Notes: generated by a model from the letters alone, not told the origin. A DNA stretch of 64,000 nt from Paenilisteria riparia FSL S10-1204 (GCF_000525995.1 NZ_AODL01000007.1:503252-567251); one strand, 5' to 3'; shown: positions 1 to 14,493, numbered from the stretch's first letter. Numbers and translations: made by a program.

Positions 1-2
1 AA

Positions 3-716
<714 letters not shown>

Positions 717-737
717 GGAACAAATGTAGCACTTTAA

Positions 738-2191
<1,454 letters not shown>

Positions 2192-2210
2192 GGGTCAAAT
2201 TACCCAATTG

Positions 2211-2257
2211 ATAGAGATGCTAGGACAAATATTCCAGTCTAGCATCTCTATTTTTAT
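2211..2257 (+). terminator. Rho-independent terminator after GH1 gene
   Basis: A perfect 13-bp stem (atagagatgctag paired with its complement at 2239-2251) is followed by a short T run. It closes the NagB-like/GH1 unit. Confidence 0.85.
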
Positions 2258-2396
2258 GCATATCTACTAAAAAGTTTGAATTTTCGACACAAAAGTTTAG
2301 TAAAAGCAAACAAATTATCCTATACAAAAAAATTGGAAGTGTTAGAATACATGATGTGTCGAAATAAAGATAGCATAAATTTGAGGGGGAAAGTGA

Positions 2397-4673
2397 ATGA
2401 AGAATATAAGAAAAATCGTTTTTTCAGTACTAGTAGTAAGTTTAGTTATCAGCCAATTACTGATCCTTATGCCAAAGAACGCTAGTGCAGCTGCAGGAGA
2501 CGACCCAGGTACAACAATAACGGCACCAGAAAACATAAGTTCCAGACAGCAGGTAGAACTTACGGTAACATTAGCATCATCGTCAGGACATCTGGATGAA
2601 GATGGATATATTAATGTCCAAATTCCAAAGTTTATTGTTGCCAACAAACAAGACATAGTGAATCAGCTATATATTGATGCACCTTTCTATTTAGAGGATA
2701 ACCCGTTGCAAGAAGATGAAAACGGTAACTATATTTTGAAAGTGAACTATGATCATACCAAAATTGACCAAGAGAGCGCAGCAGGTCAAACATTTACAGT
2801 AAAATTTAAAGCGCCTCGTATTTCTAGTGCAGATACATCATTTCCATCAACTGTGTCTTTCTCAAGTACCTTATTTAAAGGTTCAGAAAACGTTAGTAAT
2901 GATTCCGCAACTTCGCAAATCCGTACAGACAACCCAGGTTTGCCTCTATTGGAAAAAAGAAGTGTGCAATCTCACAAATTAATTGATGGTGTTAATGTAG
3001 CACTCATGAGTAAAGATGATCCATCTGCCAACGTATTTGCTATTTTAGTAAACTATAGTCAACGACACATTACTAATGCTAAAATTGTAGATACAACACC
3101 GCAAAATACACAATTAGCTAATCCACAAAAATATGTTCCAGCATCAGGGGACAACACGCCGAGCCAGCATTTTAGAATTGCTAAAGTAACTGGTTGGGGA
3201 GACGATGGTTTACCAAATGCTTGGGAATATGTAACAAGTAATTTTGCAGATAAAATTAGCATAACATCTACAGGTTTTTCTATTGATTTCGGAGAATTAA
3301 CACCAGATGATAGTTATGTAGTTATGTATGCAGAAAAAGTAGACGATGCTATGACTTCGTCTGAATTCGGTGTTAGATATAATCATGTCGATTTAACGAG
3401 TGATGATGCTATAATTAAATCTGCAGATTCAGCAATCGCGTTAGATACTGAAGATTACAACTATACACAATTAACGAAAAATGTTGATAAACCTGTTATT
3501 GCGACTTCGGACAGTAGCTTAGTTTACAGTCTTTCATTAAGCAATCAATATGGTACAATACCAGCTGGAACTAAGATTGTAGATCCGCTACCGGACTATA
3601 CAAAATACAATAAAACGACCCAACTTGACTCGCAGTATCTATCAAACGGTGTTTACGATGCCACAACAAACACAGTTACCTATACACTGCTGAAAGATTT
3701 AAACATGGGTGAGTCTACAGATGTGAAATTTGCAGTGAGCTATGCGAATCCTAATGCTAGAGCAAATGATAAAATTATCAATAAAGCATACATTGCATAC
3801 GCAGGAACGGATATCTATAGTGATAGCGTTACAACGACTGTTGCTAATAGTGCTATATTGGTGAAAAAGGATACAAATACAAAAGCAGCTCTTGCAGGTG
3901 CAGTTTTCAATCTCGTAGATGAGAATGGAAATACAGTACTTAAAGACTTAACAACAGATGAGAATGGTATCGTGCGGACTGGTGTACTTCAATCAGGTAA
4001 TTACTCATTTGTTGAAACGAAGGCACCAGCTGGTTATTTACTAGATAAAAACCCAGTATCATTTACAATTAATAATGGTGATACAAAGGCAATTACTCTG
4101 GAAAAAGATAACGCCCAAAGCACATCTGTTTCAGGACAAAAAACATGGATGGATAATGATAATATCGCTGGTCAGCGTCCAGAAAGCATCGCAATTGATT
4201 TATATCAAAATGGTGTTTTACTAGATTCGAAAAAAGTTACCGCTGACGACGATTGGTCATATTCTTTTTCGGACTTACCAAAATTAGATGCTGATGGAAA
4301 CGAGTATGTGTATACACTGAAGGAAGAGCCTGTAGCGCACTATACAACAACGCAAGACGGTTATAATTTTACAAACATTTTTGTACCAACACCGCCAGCT
4401 CCAGTGCCGCCGGTTCCAACACCGCCAGTGCCGACACCACCAACACCAGTGCCACCGGTACCAACACCGCCAGCTCCAGTACCACCAGTACCAACACCAA
4501 AGAATCCAACTAATCCAATAATCGTTGTACCTACAAAGACAGTGATTGATTCGGACGATACGCCAGATATCTTGCCAAAAACTGGCGATGACACGCCGTT
4601 AGATGCGTTACTATGGGGGCTATCCCTGATAGTATTGGGTAGTTTTACACTACTTTATCAAAATAAAAAATAA
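2397..4673 (+). CDS. LPXTG cell-wall-anchored adhesin-like protein with Cna-B domains
   Basis: A 758-aa surface protein. Residues 1-31 form a signal peptide ending in ASA. A long N-terminal region follows, resembling collagen-adhesin type beta-sandwich modules. Around 486-565 lies a SpaA/prealbumin-like domain (ETKAPAGYLLD, the typical strand of isopeptide-forming modules), and around 577-660 a Cna-B domain (KTWMDNDN). A proline-rich wall-spanning stretch (about 663-701) leads to the sortase A motif LPKTG at about 725, a hydrophobic helix and a QNKK tail. Sortase would couple it to peptidoglycan. The start is set by a gaggggg ribosome site eight bases upstream. It stands alone between two terminators. 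The ligand is unknown. Confidence 0.88.
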   Translation: MKNIRKIVFSVLVVSLVISQLLILMPKNASAAAGDDPGTTITAPENISSRQQVELTVTLASSSGHLDEDGYINVQIPKFIVANKQDIVNQLYIDAPFYLEDNPLQEDENGNYILKVNYDHTKIDQESAAGQTFTVKFKAPRISSADTSFPSTVSFSSTLFKGSENVSNDSATSQIRTDNPGLPLLEKRSVQSHKLIDGVNVALMSKDDPSANVFAILVNYSQRHITNAKIVDTTPQNTQLANPQKYVPASGDNTPSQHFRIAKVTGWGDDGLPNAWEYVTSNFADKISITSTGFSIDFGELTPDDSYVVMYAEKVDDAMTSSEFGVRYNHVDLTSDDAIIKSADSAIALDTEDYNYTQLTKNVDKPVIATSDSSLVYSLSLSNQYGTIPAGTKIVDPLPDYTKYNKTTQLDSQYLSNGVYDATTNTVTYTLLKDLNMGESTDVKFAVSYANPNARANDKIINKAYIAYAGTDIYSDSVTTTVANSAILVKKDTNTKAALAGAVFNLVDENGNTVLKDLTTDENGIVRTGVLQSGNYSFVETKAPAGYLLDKNPVSFTINNGDTKAITLEKDNAQSTSVSGQKTWMDNDNIAGQRPESIAIDLYQNGVLLDSKKVTADDDWSYSFSDLPKLDADGNEYVYTLKEEPVAHYTTTQDGYNFTNIFVPTPPAPVPPVPTPPVPTPPTPVPPVPTPPAPVPPVPTPKNPTNPIIVVPTKTVIDSDDTPDILPKTGDDTPLDALLWGLSLIVLGSFTLLYQNKK
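4383..4500 (+). repeat. Proline-rich P-T-P-P-x-P-V-P-P-V repeat region
   Basis: Degenerate tandem repeats encode a rigid Pro/Thr/Val wall-spanning segment just before the LPXTG motif. Repeat number is likely to vary between strains. Confidence 0.8.
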
Positions 4674-4684
4674 GTATAGCAAAT

Positions 4685-4727
4685 AGCGATATGAAACTTG
4701 TAATATAGGTTTTGTATCGCTTTTTTG
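4685..4727 (+). terminator. Probable terminator after LPXTG gene
   Basis: A 7-bp stem (agcgata/tatcgct) with a long loop precedes six T residues. The stem is short, so efficiency is uncertain. Confidence 0.5.
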
Positions 4728-4845
4728 TAGGGCAGCCATTTTTTTGCGAGTTTGATAAGATTACCATCTAAAGTATAATCAAAGATAGTTGTGTTTTCTA
4801 TTTTGAATAGATGTCTTTTTAGATAGGTATATTTTCTGAAATAGA

Positions 4846-4874
4846 TTGCAATTTCTTTTCTATTATGTTAATAT
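4846..4874 (+). promoter_or_regulatory. Candidate sigma-A promoter of the secreted-protein/ABC/M50 locus
   Basis: TTGCAA, a 17-bp spacer and TAATAT lie 43 bases before the TTG start of the small secreted protein. The spacing and boxes fit a housekeeping promoter. Confidence 0.5.
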
Positions 4875-4916
4875 TTTCACATATGGGTGAAAAGTAGGCA
4901 TATAGGAGGGGTTAAC

Positions 4917-5360
4917 TTGAAGAAAACGAGAGTAACTTGGGTAGTAATACTTGCAGTGGCTAGTTTGATTGTTGCAGTAGCATCGCTGGCAGTTTCGACT
5001 ATTCAAGCTAGATATACAGTTCGGGGAGTTGATGCTAGTTATCAGTGGAACAACACGTATCAAAAAAACCAAAGTGCTTCAGCAATTGAAACTAAAAAAC
5101 ATTGGACTAGTGGCAAAGTTTATTATGGCGTAAATCAAAAATCAGGAACAGTAAAAACAAGATATAGTATATATTACAAGAAAAACAACGGGAATTATAT
5201 CTTGGCATACAATAACGGATACACTTCGAAAAATAATACGTATTACGGTGAATTTTTCGCACACTCTACCAACGGCAAAGATAAATATTCCTATAAATTA
5301 ATAAAAAATACAAACAAAAACGTTCAGTCTCAAATGCTTGTAGATTTATTTGTACTATAG
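4917..5360 (+). CDS. Small secreted or membrane-anchored protein, candidate ABC/M50 substrate
   Basis: A 147-aa product, not recognised. A TTG start at 4917 is chosen because an aggagggg ribosome site lies just upstream; the longer frame from 4887 has no such site. The N-terminus is MKKTR followed by one hydrophobic helix (residues 8-28) that could be a signal peptide or anchor. The rest is rich in Tyr, Asn, Lys and Ser (for example RYSIYYKKNNGNYIL) with no Cys, a composition seen in secreted bacteriocin-like proteins such as the lactococcin 972 type, though I see no convincing family match. It is the first gene of a tight cluster with two ABC ATPase-permeases and an M50-like protease. It could be the exported or processed substrate (inference). 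Confidence 0.6.
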   Translation: MKKTRVTWVVILAVASLIVAVASLAVSTIQARYTVRGVDASYQWNNTYQKNQSASAIETKKHWTSGKVYYGVNQKSGTVKTRYSIYYKKNNGNYILAYNNGYTSKNNTYYGEFFAHSTNGKDKYSYKLIKNTNKNVQSQMLVDLFVL

Positions 5361-5408
5361 AAACGAGCAACAAGGCTTTTCATTCATCTGGAAAAAGAGG
5401 GATATAAG

Positions 5409-7083
5409 ATGCATATCATTCAAAATGGTGTATATATAATTGTTGGCGCAAATGGAGCGGGGAAAACAACATTAGCAAAAGAAATACTAAAAGAGAATAG
5501 AAGCATATGCAGTATGATGAAACAAGATGATAATCAAATACTGCAACATGAGACTGTCCTAACCAATATTACAATGAATGTGCTTTCAGAAGAAACAGTT
5601 ATTACTTTTTTAAAAAGTCATGAATTAGAATATTTGCTAGCTAAGAAAAGTAAATATTTAAGTGGCGGCGAAAAAAGGCTAGTGAATTTATTGAGAGTAG
5701 TGTTATCAGAGCAAGAACTTCTTATTCTCGATGAGCCATCCAACGATTTAGATACGATAAGTTTTTTGAAAAAAGTAAAGCAAATTATTTAATCAAAAAG
5801 CGCAAAACGAAAAAGATACTGCTAATAACGCACGATGATCGATTCACAGCATACGAAAAAAAAGTTAATCATCAAGAATAGCAAAATTTATGATGAGTCA
5901 GAAGAACTCATAACTCGCGGAATTCATTTTGATAAAGAAAACGAAGTAGAGCGTGAAATCAAATTAAAACCTAGAAAAACATATTTTCTTTATGCGTTTT
6001 ATTTTCTTTGTACGACGCTATTTGCGATTTGTTTAGGCATACTCTTGGTGAATGATAACGAAGTAACAAAGCCAATTAATAAGAAAGGGACATACCAGTT
6101 GGCGACGCTTTATAGTAGCAATTCCTCTTTATACGACAATAACGAGTCTATTAATACGCTACTCGTGCAATCAGCAACTAAATTTAATAAAAGTAAATTT
6201 TTTACCGAAGAAAAACGTATCAGCGAGGATGAATATCTTGAACAAGCAATAAAGCTAAAAAGTAATACATACAAAAACCTATTTTTCTTGGAACTGTACA
6301 ATCCAGAGTCTAAAGAGTTTATCGATGTTAAGGCGCTAATGATGGCCAAGTTAAGAGCCGATTTAAAACTCAGTGAAGACGTAGAATTAATCCTACACTT
6401 CAAAAATAATAAAAACCCCTTGCTACATGTACCAGAAAACGTAATGTTGACCGATGATGCCTTAGCGAAAATGAAAACTTTAGGGTATGACGTCAAATAT
6501 AGCGCAATGCTACCAGATAACCAAATGGAAATGGAATTCAGTCCAACACTATACTCGCAAGTCCTATCTGCAATTAAGCAAGATTACACATTGTTAACGG
6601 AGGCTCGAGTGGAATTAAAGAACGGCGACTCATTTTACGACTTTCTGGCAGCTAATAAATTGTATGCAAAAAAGATACAAATTAAAGGCTACGAACCAGA
6701 AATGCTAAACGCAGAAATTAATCAGTACAGTAGCTCCCTCACGTTAATAAAAAAAAGTATTGCTTTTTACAGGTATGTTATTGCTTGTATTATTCATTTT
6801 ACTGTATATGTACGAGGCGAATTATAGAAATAGCTACAGCACATTAGTTTTTTATGGATACGACGAAAAAGATATCATGAAATTCAGGAAAAAGACATAT
6901 GCCATTGCAAATTTCAAACGGTTTTCTATCATTATTTTGGCAATTGATATGGGAATTCTGTGGGTATTAGCCCGCTCATTTCTTATTACAAGTATTATAG
7001 GCATGGCGACAATTTTTTATATCATCGCCTACATTGTAATCCCGAAAGCTGTTAAATATAGCATTAGAAAGGTGACACTATGA
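5409..7083 (+). pseudogene. ABC transporter ATPase-permease fusion, three frameshifts
   Basis: Three frames combine to a protein of about 557 aa. The N-terminal ABC ATPase has Walker A GANGAGKTT, signature LSGGEKR and Walker B LLILDEPSNDLD. The H-loop LLITHDDR is read only in another frame. The C-terminal part has a transmembrane helix, an extracellular region of about 230 residues and further helices (starting LLLVLFILLYMY), like MacB/FtsX-type half-transporters but with the ATPase first. Breaks: one missing base between about 5762 and 5790; eight A at 5856-5863 where seven fit; eight A at 6749-6756 where seven fit. It overlaps the next ABC gene by four bases. As read it cannot make a whole transporter unless slippage or error correction restores the frame. 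Confidence 0.8.
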
Positions 7084-8843
7084 ATAAGACAAACGCATTT
7101 AGCATTTTTTCGATAAGAAAACCAGGAATCTATATAATTACAGGGAGTAACGGTGGGGGCAAGACAACTTTTATTGAAAATGAATTAAAAAATAAGCAGC
7201 CCCAAACGCGAGACATCGCTTACTTCGCGCAAAAAAATTGGAAATATAAAATCACAGCAAGAAAATATTTAGCATTTCCTGAAATAAATACGCAGCTAGT
7301 TGAGAAGTATTGCAACCTTTTTTCTATCGATGCCTACCATTTGGATAAGGATATTCAAACAATGAGCGGCGGTGAGTTCGTTAAGATAGAATTGGTCCGG
7401 ACTTTAGCATTAGATACAGCCGTGCTCATTTTAGACGAGCCTACTAACAATTTAGATAATCGTTCTACGGAAATTTTGATGGATGCGTTAATGGAGTTGT
7501 CAAAGAGTAAAGTCATTTTTTTAGTTAGCCATGATAATCGATTAGAAACTTTTTCGGATAAAACGATTTCGATTCATCAAGGGCAAGTAGAAGTTTCGCC
7601 GTCCGTCGAATTAGATGCGTCTCCTGTTGAAGTTTTGAAAAAGAAATTCGTCTTAAATCGGAAAATCTTTTTGTACCTACTTAAATCAAAATTTAATAGA
7701 CTAATGTTGTTTTTTATCCTTGTGCTAACAAGTCTGCTAACAATTATTGTTTCCAATACTATCTTATATTCCGTTCCTATGGAGAAAGCATTGGCAAGTG
7801 ATCAATATTTTGAAATATTAGATATTGGTGAGAATTACTCTAGATACTTCGATACTATCATGACCGAGAATGAGGCTACGGCCAAGTTTCAAGAACCAAA
7901 TCTGCTTTCTGTAGAGGAGCTTCAGACATTAAAAAACCAAGAAATATATCAATCATATGTATGTAATAGACCAAAGCTATATGAACGAGCTGACGTTGGA
8001 TAACGCTAAACTCGAATTACTGGCCCTACCAAAAATAATAACAAGTTCGTCTAATTACGAAAACTCTTTCCCGGTTTCCAATACCAAATTAGTCAAAGGA
8101 CGTTTACCTGAGGATAATAAAAATGAAATCGCGCTATCATTTGCCCAATTAGAGAAGTTTTTCAACTATGATTCAAAAGCTGAGGCATCGATAATTGGCG
8201 AGCGAGTTGTGATAAACGGTGCTCCATTTAAGATTGTTGGGATTGTTAACTCACCAGTAGCAGCGATTTCGTATTCAAATCAGATGCAGCAATACGGAGC
8301 GACAGAGGTGAGCGATAAAAACACAGCCCAATTAAACGACATGCTATCCAATTTGCAAAAACAAGGATATGAAGACCCTCATTTTGTAAGTATATTCATA
8401 GAAACAACGACAAAAAAAACCAGTGGAATTACTAAATTATTTAGAAGCACATGGTCCAAGCTATCAATATGCATCCAATTATGTGAACCAGGCTATTCAA
8501 TTATCCTTATACAAAGAGAAATTGCTACTAATACTTTCGATATCAGTCATTCTATCCACCGTCATAGCGGCTTTGATTCTGACCTTTGGACGAAAATCTT
8601 TTAGTTTGGTTAATGGATTCATAAATGATATGTCTAATCTGAACTTCCAACCACGAAAGAATAAGCGGCTACTCTATTTGATTTTAATGATCGATTATTT
8701 ATTGAGTGTGCCTATATGTTTCCTGTGGAATCAGCTAATTGTAGGTAGTGAGGCGGGTTTTATCATGTTGCTTCCTACTATGGGGATTTCGCTAGCAATG
8801 TTTATCGCGACGCTATTATTGCTGAACTATAAGGATCAAAAGA

Positions 8844-8863
<20 letters not shown>
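7080..8863 (+). pseudogene. Second ABC transporter ATPase-permease fusion, two frameshifts
   Basis: The restored protein is about 593 aa. Its ATPase domain (residues 1 to about 185) is intact: Walker A GSNGGGKTT, signature MSGGEF, Walker B VLILDEPTNNLD and H-loop FLVSHDNR. A helix (MLFFILVLTSLLTIIV), a large extracellular domain and three C-terminal helices follow, giving a MacB/FtsX-like layout. The first break is a 4-bp tandem duplication (tgtatgta) at about 7957-7964; removing one copy gives QSYVIDQSYMN. The second is eight A at 8412-8419 where seven give TTKKPVELLNYL. The gene is coupled to both neighbours by overlap. It probably formed a heterodimer with the preceding protein. Confidence 0.8.
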
Positions 8864-10785
<1,922 letters not shown>

Positions 10786-10791
10786 CACGGT

Positions 10792-10831
10792 TAAAGCGCT
10801 TTTCTGTAATTTTGACAGAGGCGCTTTTTTG
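10792..10831 (+). terminator. Terminator after GH1 gene
   Basis: A stem of aaagcgc(ttttctgt) with its imperfect complement acagaggcgcttt ends in a T run just downstream of the GH1 stop codon. Confidence 0.75.
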
Positions 10832-10984
10832 CCGTACAATCATTATGTTTAAGAGACTATTTTTGGTAGATGGATTATAGTTTCCTGCCAGATATGTCTA
10901 TTTTTTTATGTTTGCTTGCGTCTTGGGGCGCTTTGGTTTACATTAGTCATAGTGGGAATAAATGCGGAAAGTGGGCGAGGTCAG

Positions 10985-11512
10985 ATGAAAAAGCAAGAGT
11001 TAGTGAATGCAGCTATACAAGTGATTCAAGCAGAAGGGATTCAAAAGCTAAGTCTTGCCAAAATTGCAGAGGTCGTAGGTATCACAAAGCCAGCGATTTT
11101 CCATTATTTCAAGAATAAGCAGGATTTAATGCGAGCTGTGACGGAGTTTACGGTGGTAGAATATGAACAAACAATTGCTGCAGAATTTGATAAATTGCCA
11201 GAAAATGATGATTTACGTCATGTCCATGCTTTTTTATATGGGAATTTGCGTCAGCTGAATGATGCAGAACTTGTGAAAATCCATGCGGCGTCGATGGAAG
11301 TCTTGGTTTCGGATGATGAGGCGAAGAAAGTTTGGCAAAGTGTGTACGAACGGGAATTTGCAAAGCTTGTGCCGGAAATCGGTGAAATTCAGGCAGATTT
11401 GTTAAGTGTGGCGCTGGATGGTATGTGGTATGGTGCGATGTGTGGAATTTGGGATGTTAGTCGTACGGCAAGTATCGTTGAGTACTTAGAACGAATTACA
11501 AAAAAATCGTGA
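10985..11512 (+). CDS. TetR/AcrR family transcriptional regulator
   Basis: A 175-aa protein with the classic N-terminal TetR helix-turn-helix at about residues 15-47 (LSLAKIAEVVGITKPAIFHYF, then KNKQDL) and a divergent C-terminal ligand domain. ATG 10985 is preferred over the longer frame from 10916, whose extra residues are not TetR-like; gaggt lies before it. A MarR gene follows after 44 bp, then a VOC dioxygenase, which suggests a small detoxification or stress unit under one or both regulators (inference). The ligand is unknown. Confidence 0.88.
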   Translation: MKKQELVNAAIQVIQAEGIQKLSLAKIAEVVGITKPAIFHYFKNKQDLMRAVTEFTVVEYEQTIAAEFDKLPENDDLRHVHAFLYGNLRQLNDAELVKIHAASMEVLVSDDEAKKVWQSVYEREFAKLVPEIGEIQADLLSVALDGMWYGAMCGIWDVSRTASIVEYLERITKKS

Positions 11513-11556
11513 ATCCTTGCTTTTTTTATAGTTTACAACTAAAGGAGTGAATCGGG

Positions 11557-11973
11557 ATGGTGAAAAAAGAACAACGATTAGGCGTGCTTTTATGGTTTCG
11601 AATTAGTCGTTTTTACAACCGTAATATTAAGCTGACGAACCAAAATTTGAAAAAGACGAACCTTTCGATGGCTCAATTTGATGTCATTGCGCAGCTTGGT
11701 GCAACGGAGGAGAGCACGCAGAAGGCTTTGGCTGATCGGCTTGTTGTGACGAAGGGAAACATCACGCAATTGTTAGCAAAGCTTGAGGCGCAAGGACTTA
11801 TTTGCAGGAGGAAACAAGGCAAGGAAAAATATATCGCGCTGACGGAATTAGGGCGCCAGTGTTATGCGGAGAATGTTCCAGTGCAGGAGGCGTTTCAGCA
11901 ATCGCAATTTGATAAGTTGACTCGTGCCGAGCAAAAACAGTTACTAGAGTTATTAAAAAAATTGGATGGCTAA
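11557..11973 (+). CDS. MarR family transcriptional regulator (MhqR-like)
   Basis: A 138-aa winged-helix regulator: LSMAQFDVIAQL leads into the recognition region LADRLVVTKGNITQLLAKLE and wing RRKQGKEKYIALTELG. An aaaggagtg ribosome site supports the ATG. The VOC dioxygenase starts 12 bp after the stop. MarR repressors next to ring-cleaving dioxygenases are known from the MhqR quinone-stress regulon of Bacillus subtilis, so an autoregulated quinone or phenol response is a reasonable guess. Confidence 0.85.
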   Translation: MVKKEQRLGVLLWFRISRFYNRNIKLTNQNLKKTNLSMAQFDVIAQLGATEESTQKALADRLVVTKGNITQLLAKLEAQGLICRRKQGKEKYIALTELGRQCYAENVPVQEAFQQSQFDKLTRAEQKQLLELLKKLDG

Positions 11974-11985
11974 GGAGTGTTAATT

Positions 11986-12946
11986 ATGCAGTTAAAGGGA
12001 TTACACCATATTTCGATGATTACCGGAAATGCACGGGCGAATTTTGATTTTTATACGAAGATACTAGGGTTACGATTAGTGAAGAAGACGGTGAATCAAG
12101 ATAGTCCTTATACGTATCATCTATATTATGCAGATGAAATTGGAAATCCGGGTACGACACTTACTTTTTTTTGAAATTCCTAATGCGATTCGGGGCAATA
12201 AAGGTTACAATTCGATTGCGCGAGTTGGTTTGCGGGTACCAAGTGATGAGGCGTTGGCTTATTGGGCAGAACGTTTAACAATGTTTCACGTGAAACATAG
12301 TGATATTTATGAGCAGTTTGACCGGAATGTATTGGATTTCGAAGATGTAGATGGCCTGTCTGTTCAATTAATTTCGGATCGTCGAAATGAAGGTGTTGCT
12401 GGTGGGACGCCTTGGGAAGGAAGCCCTGTTCCAAGTAGGTTTGCGATAATTGGATTAGGACCTGTTCTATTTTCTACATTGAAAAAGGAGAAGACGGATC
12501 GTGTATTGTCGAAAGTGCTTGGATTTGATCGTATGGGTGCGTTTGAGGACGATGAAAAGCTAGTTACTGTTTTTCAAGTTGGAGAAGGTGGTAACGGGGC
12601 GGAAGTTCAATTAGAAGGAAACTTTAAGGATGAGCATGCTGTCGAAGGTATCGGAAGTGTACATCATGTGGCGTTTCGTGTGGAAGATGATGCGGAGTTG
12701 CGTGAATGGGTGGAATATATACAGGATTTAGGATATCCGAATTCTGGCTTTGTAGATCGTCATTATTTCCATTCGCTCTATTTCAGAGAGGAAAACGGTA
12801 TTTTGATTGAGCTTGCGACGGATGGACCAGGATTTAAGACAGATTTTGAGAAAGAGCGAGGCACGTATGTGGAACTACCGCCAGCTTTGGAAGGACGTCG
12901 TGCAGAGATTGAAGCGCATTTAACAGAACTTGACACGGACATCTAA
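11986..12946 (+). pseudogene. VOC-family ring-cleaving dioxygenase (MhqO/MhqA-like), frameshift at T8
   Basis: The two frames join to about 319 aa, the normal length for MhqA/MhqO-type dioxygenases. The first begins LKGLHHISMITGNARANFDFYTKILGLR (metal His in LHHIS); the second contains GSVHHVAFRV and the C-terminal Glu in GILIELATDGPG. These three are the expected Fe ligands of the glyoxalase/VOC fold. Eight T at 12165-12172 end the first frame; seven T give TLTFFEIPNAIRG and restore it. The ATG at 11986 follows an aaggag site. Such enzymes cleave hydroquinones or catechols; co-occurrence with MarR fits. Confidence 0.85.
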
Positions 12947-13012
12947 TTATTAGCTAAAAGACGCTATCTCGATTATGATGGAGATAACATAATCATAGGT
13001 GGTGAAAACAAA

Positions 13013-13783
13013 TTGAAAGAAATTCAAAATGGTGGCGTTGCTAATGAAAATTGCCCTAGTTTAGAAAAGTTTTTGATCTCGAGTAAGCGTTATGTCCCAG
13101 CGATGTTAATTTTTCCTGGTGGGTCTTATAAAATGCGGGCTGAGCATGAAGGGAAACCCGTTGCAGAATGGCTGAATAGTATTGGTATTGCAGCATTTGT
13201 GGTTCATTATCGTGTTGCACCGTACAAACATCCAGTACCGTTAGAAGATGCAAAATGGGCGATACGGACAGTGCGACATCATGCAGAAGAATGGGGAATT
13301 GACCCAGCGCGTGTTGGTGTACTTGGCTTCTCGGCGGGGGGGCATTTGGCATCGACGTTAGCGACTCATTTTGAGGATGGGTTGCCAGGTGCGGATAATC
13401 CGATGCAGCAGTATAGTACGAGACCTGATGTGTTGGTTTTGGGGTATCCACTCATTACAATGCGAGAACCAACGCATAGTGACAGTAGATATAATCTTCT
13501 AGGTGAAAAACCAACGAAGCAGCAAATCTTGGAGCTTTCAAACGAGCTACATGTATCGAATTATACGCCACCGACATTTTTGTGGCATACGGAAAACGAT
13601 GATTCAGTATCGGTGCATAATAGTTTTATTTTTGCGGCGGCGCTTCAAAGGCATAACGTTCCCCATTCGCTACATACGTTTGAACAGGGGGAGCATGGAT
13701 TGGGCTTGGCGCTGCATAATCAAGAGGCTAGAATGTGGCCTAAACTATGTGAAAACTGGTTAAAAGTGCGGAACTTCATTTAA
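13013..13783 (+). CDS. Alpha/beta hydrolase (BD-FAE-like esterase)
   Basis: A 256-aa hydrolase. An oxyanion-hole segment FPGGSY, nucleophile elbow GFSAGGH, a probable catalytic Asp in WHTENDDSV and a His in GEHGLGLA form a full triad. This resembles the acetylxylan esterase / bifunctional feruloyl-acetyl esterase group. No signal peptide is seen, so it is cytosolic. It starts with TTG after an aggtgg site. A short inverted repeat (tatctc...gagata at 12965-12986) lies upstream. The substrate is unknown; an acetylated sugar or xenobiotic ester is plausible. Confidence 0.8.
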   Translation: MKEIQNGGVANENCPSLEKFLISSKRYVPAMLIFPGGSYKMRAEHEGKPVAEWLNSIGIAAFVVHYRVAPYKHPVPLEDAKWAIRTVRHHAEEWGIDPARVGVLGFSAGGHLASTLATHFEDGLPGADNPMQQYSTRPDVLVLGYPLITMREPTHSDSRYNLLGEKPTKQQILELSNELHVSNYTPPTFLWHTENDDSVSVHNSFIFAAALQRHNVPHSLHTFEQGEHGLGLALHNQEARMWPKLCENWLKVRNFI

Positions 13784-13844
13784 TTTTCGGCGAAATAGTG
13801 GTACAATTTTAAGTGGAAAGCTAATATTTCGAGGAGGCAATACT

Positions 13845-14489
13845 TTGAGTAAACGCACTTTTTATTTTGTAAGACATGGTAAGACGGAATGGAATTTGGC
13901 TAGAAGAATGCAGGGTTGGGGTGATTCACCTCTAATTACAGAAGGGATTGAGGGTGCTATTGCAACTGGAGAAGCACTACGAGATGTAGACTTTTCGGCT
14001 GTTTATTCTAGCCCTAGTAAGCGAACAATGGATACGACAGGTTATATTCTTGGAGATCGCGACTTGGAAGTGAGGACGCTTGACGGACTTCGTGAGATGA
14101 GTTTCGGTATTTGGGAAGGTGAACTTTTTGTCGATATTTTGAAAAATTATGGTGTGGAATACGAGATGATGTTGGAAAATCCAGAGTATTATACAGCGGA
14201 AGTCAGTAAAGGCGAGACATACCATCAAGTGAAAGAACGCACAAAAAAAGCTGTAGAGCAGATTTTAGATGAACAGCCAGAAGGCAATATTCTAGTTGTA
14301 TCACACGGAATGGCTTTGCGTGTATTGATTTTTGTAGCTTTAGATGGTGCTGATCTGCAGTCGCATCGCGAGGAAACACCGCATTTATTGAACACAGGAA
14401 TTACAGTTGTTGAGTATGAGGACGGAGAATTCCGCGTAATGAAGGCAAATGATATCTCTCATTTAGAGGGAATAGTTGAAGGAGTCTAA
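13845..14489 (+). CDS. Histidine phosphatase superfamily protein (phosphoglycerate-mutase-like)
   Basis: A 214-aa protein with the catalytic RHGKTEWN motif at residue 10, GWGDSPLI, a second acid region (LREMSFGIWEGE) and the distal His in VVSHGMALR. This is the family of broad-specificity phosphatases related to PhoE/GpmB rather than glycolytic mutase. It starts at TTG after gaggagg. The HAD phosphatase gene begins 4 bp downstream, so the two are probably cotranscribed. Confidence 0.85.
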   Translation: MSKRTFYFVRHGKTEWNLARRMQGWGDSPLITEGIEGAIATGEALRDVDFSAVYSSPSKRTMDTTGYILGDRDLEVRTLDGLREMSFGIWEGELFVDILKNYGVEYEMMLENPEYYTAEVSKGETYHQVKERTKKAVEQILDEQPEGNILVVSHGMALRVLIFVALDGADLQSHREETPHLLNTGITVVEYEDGEFRVMKANDISHLEGIVEGV

Positions 14490-14493
14490 ACAA

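Noticed and set aside
2276..2485. 69-aa frame before the LPXTG gene
   Set aside because: It runs into the signal peptide region in another frame and lacks a ribosome site.
4383..4500. Short regular repeats as a possible CRISPR
   Set aside because: Units are a few codons long and in frame with a Pro-rich protein; no spacers.
4361..4594. Gly/Thr-rich minus-strand open frame
   Set aside because: It is the mirror of the proline-rich repeats of the LPXTG gene; no ribosome site or independent signal.
5835..6827. Independent membrane protein gene
   Set aside because: Its start is the end of the ABC ATPase read in another frame; the conserved H-loop joins it to the upstream ATPase.
10870..11118. 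82-aa frame overlapping the TetR start
   Set aside because: No ribosome site, no family features; TetR frame explains the DNA.
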